Assembly: GCF_900589395.1 (NCBI RefSeq)
Contig: NZ_UUIS01000073.1
Location: 1-64,000 of the forward strand
Source of the DNA: Pseudomonas viridiflava
Lineage (GTDB): Bacteria > Pseudomonadota > Gammaproteobacteria > Pseudomonadales > Pseudomonadaceae
Reading direction: 5' to 3'
DNA length: 64,000 nucleotides
The position numbers were made by a program, and so were the translations under genes. The notes under the pieces were generated by a model. That model ran no database searches. It was not told the DNA's origin and saw only the letters and a program-made list of their open reading frames with translations. Shown piece after piece: positions 61,822 to 64,000 of the stretch (the first letter of the stretch is position 1; each line of letters starts with the position of its first letter).

Positions 61822-62898
61822 TCATTCGCCTGCCAGCACCCCACGCCGCACCTGATCACGTTCGATGGACTCGAACAATGCCTTGAAATTGCCCTCGCCA
61901 AAGCCCTCATCGCCCTTGCGCTGGATGAACTCGAAAAACACCGGCCCCAGCAAGGTGCCGGAAAAGATCTGCAGCAACAACCGTTGCTGGCCGCCTTCGC
62001 AGGTGCCGTCGAGCAGGATGCCGCGCGCCTTGAGCTGGTCGGCCGGTTCGCCATGACCTGGCAGACGCTCTTCGAGCATGTCGTAGTAGGTGTCCGGCGG
62101 TGGGGTCATGAACGGCATGCCCAGTGCCTTGAGCGCGTCCCAGGTCTTGAGCAGGTCATCGGTGCAGAACGCCACGTGCTGGATGCCTTCGCCGTTGAAC
62201 TGCATCAGGAATTCTTCGATCTGCCCGGCACCGCGCGAGGACTCCTCGTTGAGCGGAATGCGGATCATGCCGTCGGGCGCGCTCATGGCCCGGGAAGTCA
62301 GGCCGGTGTATTCGCCCTTGATATCGAAGTAGCGCAGCTCGCGGAAGTTGAACAGCTTTTCATAGAAGCCGGCCCAGTAGGCCATGCGCCCGCGGTACAC
62401 GTTGTGCGTCAGGTGATCGATGAACTTGAGCCCGGCGCCCACCGGGTGACGGTCCACGCCCTCGATGAAATTGAAGTCGATGTCATAAATAGAGGTGCCT
62501 TCGCCGAAGCGGTCGATCAGGTACAGCGGCGCGCCACCGATGCCCTTGATCGCCGGCAGGCGCAGCTCCATGGGGCCGACGGCGATTTCCAGCGGCTGGG
62601 CGCCCAGCGCCAGGGCGCGCTCGTAGGCCTTGTGCGAGTCCTTGACCCGGAACGCCATGCCGCACACCGACGGCCCATGCTCGGCGGCAAAATACGATGC
62701 CAGGCTGTGCGGCTCGTTGTTGAGGATCAGGTTGATGTCGCCCTGGCGATACAGGCTCACCGCCTTGGAACGGTGGATCGCCACTTCGGTAAAGCCCAGC
62801 TTGTGCAGCACCGGTTCCAGGACGCCAGGCGCAGGCGCGGCCAGCTCAATGAATTCAAAGCCCATCAGGCCCATTGGGTTGTCGTAGAGATCAGCCAT
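61822..62898 (-). CDS. hpd: 4-hydroxyphenylpyruvate dioxygenase
   Basis: A 358-residue Fe(II)-dependent dioxygenase converting 4-hydroxyphenylpyruvate to homogentisate. The metal ligands His162 (DHLTHNV), His241 (GIQHVAFCTDD) and Glu323 (FFEFIQR) lie as in the P. fluorescens enzyme, which has the same length. The start MADLYDNP is chosen by family alignment. It leads the hpd-hmgA-fahA operon; the 427-bp upstream gap should carry its promoter. Confidence 0.96.
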   Translation of the reverse strand: MADLYDNPMGLMGFEFIELAAPAPGVLEPVLHKLGFTEVAIHRSKAVSLYRQGDINLILNNEPHSLASYFAAEHGPSVCGMAFRVKDSHKAYERALALGAQPLEIAVGPMELRLPAIKGIGGAPLYLIDRFGEGTSIYDIDFNFIEGVDRHPVGAGLKFIDHLTHNVYRGRMAYWAGFYEKLFNFRELRYFDIKGEYTGLTSRAMSAPDGMIRIPLNEESSRGAGQIEEFLMQFNGEGIQHVAFCTDDLLKTWDALKALGMPFMTPPPDTYYDMLEERLPGHGEPADQLKARGILLDGTCEGGQQRLLLQIFSGTLLGPVFFEFIQRKGDEGFGEGNFKALFESIERDQVRRGVLAGE

Positions 62899-63325
62899 GG
62901 TCTGGCTCCTTGCAGAAAATGAACACGCGGGTGGAAGGTGGCGTTCAGTGTCTGCAAGGGGGCGCGCAGGAGATGCCCCGCACACTACGGGCAAGGAAGT
63001 CTCCGAACAGCAACTGCAAGGCGAGGATTTTCATGCCCTGAGACTAGCCTGAGTTGCCGATTGTGCATAGCGCCAGCACGCCAGAGCCTGTGCCCTACGG
63101 GGCGACGAACGTAACGTGTCCCTGCAAGCCTTTGATTTGAAAATATTTACCTCAAGGCCAGGCACACAATCAGCACGATGACAGGCGCGGATCGGCCGTC
63201 CGGGCATAGACATCCCGGCCATTGCGCCACAATGATCAGGGCCGGTTGCCGTTTGAACAGCAACCGCTATGCTGCCAGACCCGACCCTGAACAGGCGCTT
63301 GCCGCCCCCTTGCAAAGGATGCTTC
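62899..63325. promoter_or_regulatory. divergent region between hpd and the GlcG-like gene
   Basis: A 427-bp gap that must hold both divergent promoters. The part at 63125-63160 is A+T-rich and contains a TTTGAAAATATTTAC stretch that is partly symmetric but does not fit the PhhR consensus. A 29-codon minus-strand frame (62945-63034) lies just ahead of hpd but has no convincing ribosome site. No RNA gene is seen. Confidence 0.35.
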
Positions 63326-63733
63326 ATGAAAATCAAAGCCGTGATGACCCAGACCGAAATCAGCCAGATCCTGGCAGCCTCGCGTCAGGAAGCCCTCGCC
63401 CACGGATGGGCCGTGTCCATTGCCATCGTCGACGATGGCGGTCATTTGCTGGCCTTTGAACGCCTGGACGGCGCCAACCCGATCAGCAGCTACATCAGCA
63501 TTGAAAAAGCCCGCACTGCCGCCCTGGGCCGCCGCGAGTCCAAGGGCTATGAAGAAATTGTCAATGGCGGCCGCACCGCCTTTCTCGGCGCCCCGCTGCT
63601 GACCCCGCTGGAAGGCGGCGTGCCGGTGATCGTCGACGGCCAGGTGATCGGGGCGGTCGGCGTGTCCGGGGTCAAGTCCGAAGATGATGCGTATGTAGCC
63701 AAAGCCGGCATCCAGGCCCTGAACGCCGACTGA
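63326..63733 (+). CDS. GlcG/HbpS-family heme-binding-like protein
   Basis: A 135-residue single-domain protein of the GlcG/HbpS (DUF336) family: AVSIAIVDDGGHLLAFERLD, then ISIEKARTAALGRRE and VIGAVGVSGVKSEDDAYVAK. Members bind heme or act as accessory proteins in glycolate and other operons. AAAGGA lies at good spacing to the ATG at 63326. The next gene, 103 bp downstream, looks like malate synthase G, and E. coli glcG is also followed by glcB. Confidence 0.88.
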   Translation: MKIKAVMTQTEISQILAASRQEALAHGWAVSIAIVDDGGHLLAFERLDGANPISSYISIEKARTAALGRRESKGYEEIVNGGRTAFLGAPLLTPLEGGVPVIVDGQVIGAVGVSGVKSEDDAYVAKAGIQALNAD

Positions 63734-63836
63734 GCCACCCAGCCGCACGCCTTTCGAGTCATTTGCGGGTGCCGCCCGACACGGATCAGCGTTGATCCGC
63801 CCCGCACTGGCCATTTTCGAAAGGAGCGCCCCGATC

Positions 63837-64000
63837 ATGGATTACGTCCGCTGCAACCGCCTGGCCGTCGCCGCCAGCCTGCATCGTTTCATCGAACAGC
63901 AAGTGCTGGCCGACACTTCTCTGGTCCCGGAGCTGTTCTGGGAACGCTGTGAGGCTCTGGTGCATGAACTGGCTCCGCAGGTACGCGACCTGCTGATGGA
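63837..64000 (+). CDS. glcB: malate synthase G-like protein, N-terminus only
   Basis: The first 54 codons are inside the window (MDYVRCNRLAVAASLHRFIE, then FWERCEALVHELAPQVRDLL). The pattern matches the N-terminal region of malate synthase G (a LxVAxxLxxF helix followed by FWxGxxxxxxDLAP). The N-terminus differs from housekeeping pseudomonad GlcB as I recall it, so this may be a paralogue. AAGGAG precedes the ATG. The gene continues past the window end. Confidence 0.65.
   Translation, partial: MDYVRCNRLAVAASLHRFIEQQVLADTSLVPELFWERCEALVHELAPQVRDLLM

Noticed and set aside
63130..63155. Possible PhhR/TyrR box upstream of hpd
   Set aside because: TTTGAAAATATTTAC is only partly symmetric and the spacing does not fit TGTAAA-N6-TTTACA.
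1..64000. CRISPR arrays, prophage, insertion sequences, tRNA or rRNA genes
   Set aside because: I found no repeat-spacer pattern, transposase, integrase, phage structural gene or cloverleaf-like stretch; the dense annotated genes leave few gaps that could hold them.

Overview
This window is chromosomal DNA of a Pseudomonas, most likely of the P. putida / P. fluorescens lineage. The evidence is the high G+C content, densely packed genes with third-position G/C bias, the core block nagZ-psrA-lexA-sulA-topA-fadBA-uup-slt in the order known from Pseudomonas, a psl-type exopolysaccharide operon, and REP-like fragments. I see no rRNA, tRNA, insertion sequence, prophage or CRISPR array.

Layout. 0-5 kb: LysE exporter, small lipoprotein, and a LysR gene divergent from a two-subunit 3-oxoacid CoA-transferase plus an AtoE short-chain fatty acid permease (acetoacetate use). 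5-13 kb: a minus-strand catabolic set of 2-hydroxyacid dehydrogenase, LysR, a divergent AcnA-type aconitase, a beta-propeller lactonase, an ACS-family MFS permease and a substrate-binding-fold protein without a signal peptide; its substrate is unknown. 13-18 kb: GGDEF cyclase, secreted glycerophosphodiesterase, phosphatidylserine synthase, NagZ. 18-34 kb: core functions, namely PsrA and LexA transcribed divergently from a short region carrying a PsrA-type operator and two LexA boxes, then SulA, TopA, the FadBA beta-oxidation complex, a universal stress protein, Uup and Slt. A candidate small RNA of about 110 nt lies between fadB and the stress-protein region. 34-37 kb: MOSC protein, CheV, a small unknown protein and a YegS-type lipid kinase.

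37.7-52 kb: an eleven-gene exopolysaccharide operon that matches Psl gene by gene (pslA, B, D, E, F, G, H, I, J, K). It lacks a pslC-type GT2 gene and carries an extra hexapeptide acetyltransferase between pslJ and pslK. It encodes the initiating transferase, GDP-mannose supply, glycosyltransferases, a GH39 hydrolase, polymerase, flippase, and export and copolymerase proteins. The pslA leader carries clustered ANGGA motifs consistent with RsmA control. 52-59 kb is accessory: an Imm22-like orphan immunity gene and a small neighbour, LysR regulators, a CAP-domain secreted protein, a 54-residue disordered protein, a CynX-type MFS transporter, and an MBL-fold hydrolase divergent from a TetR repressor with a clear 15-bp palindrome between them. 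59-63 kb: hpd-hmgA-fahA, tyrosine degradation via homogentisate. The window ends with a GlcG/HbpS-like gene and the first codons of a malate synthase G-like gene.
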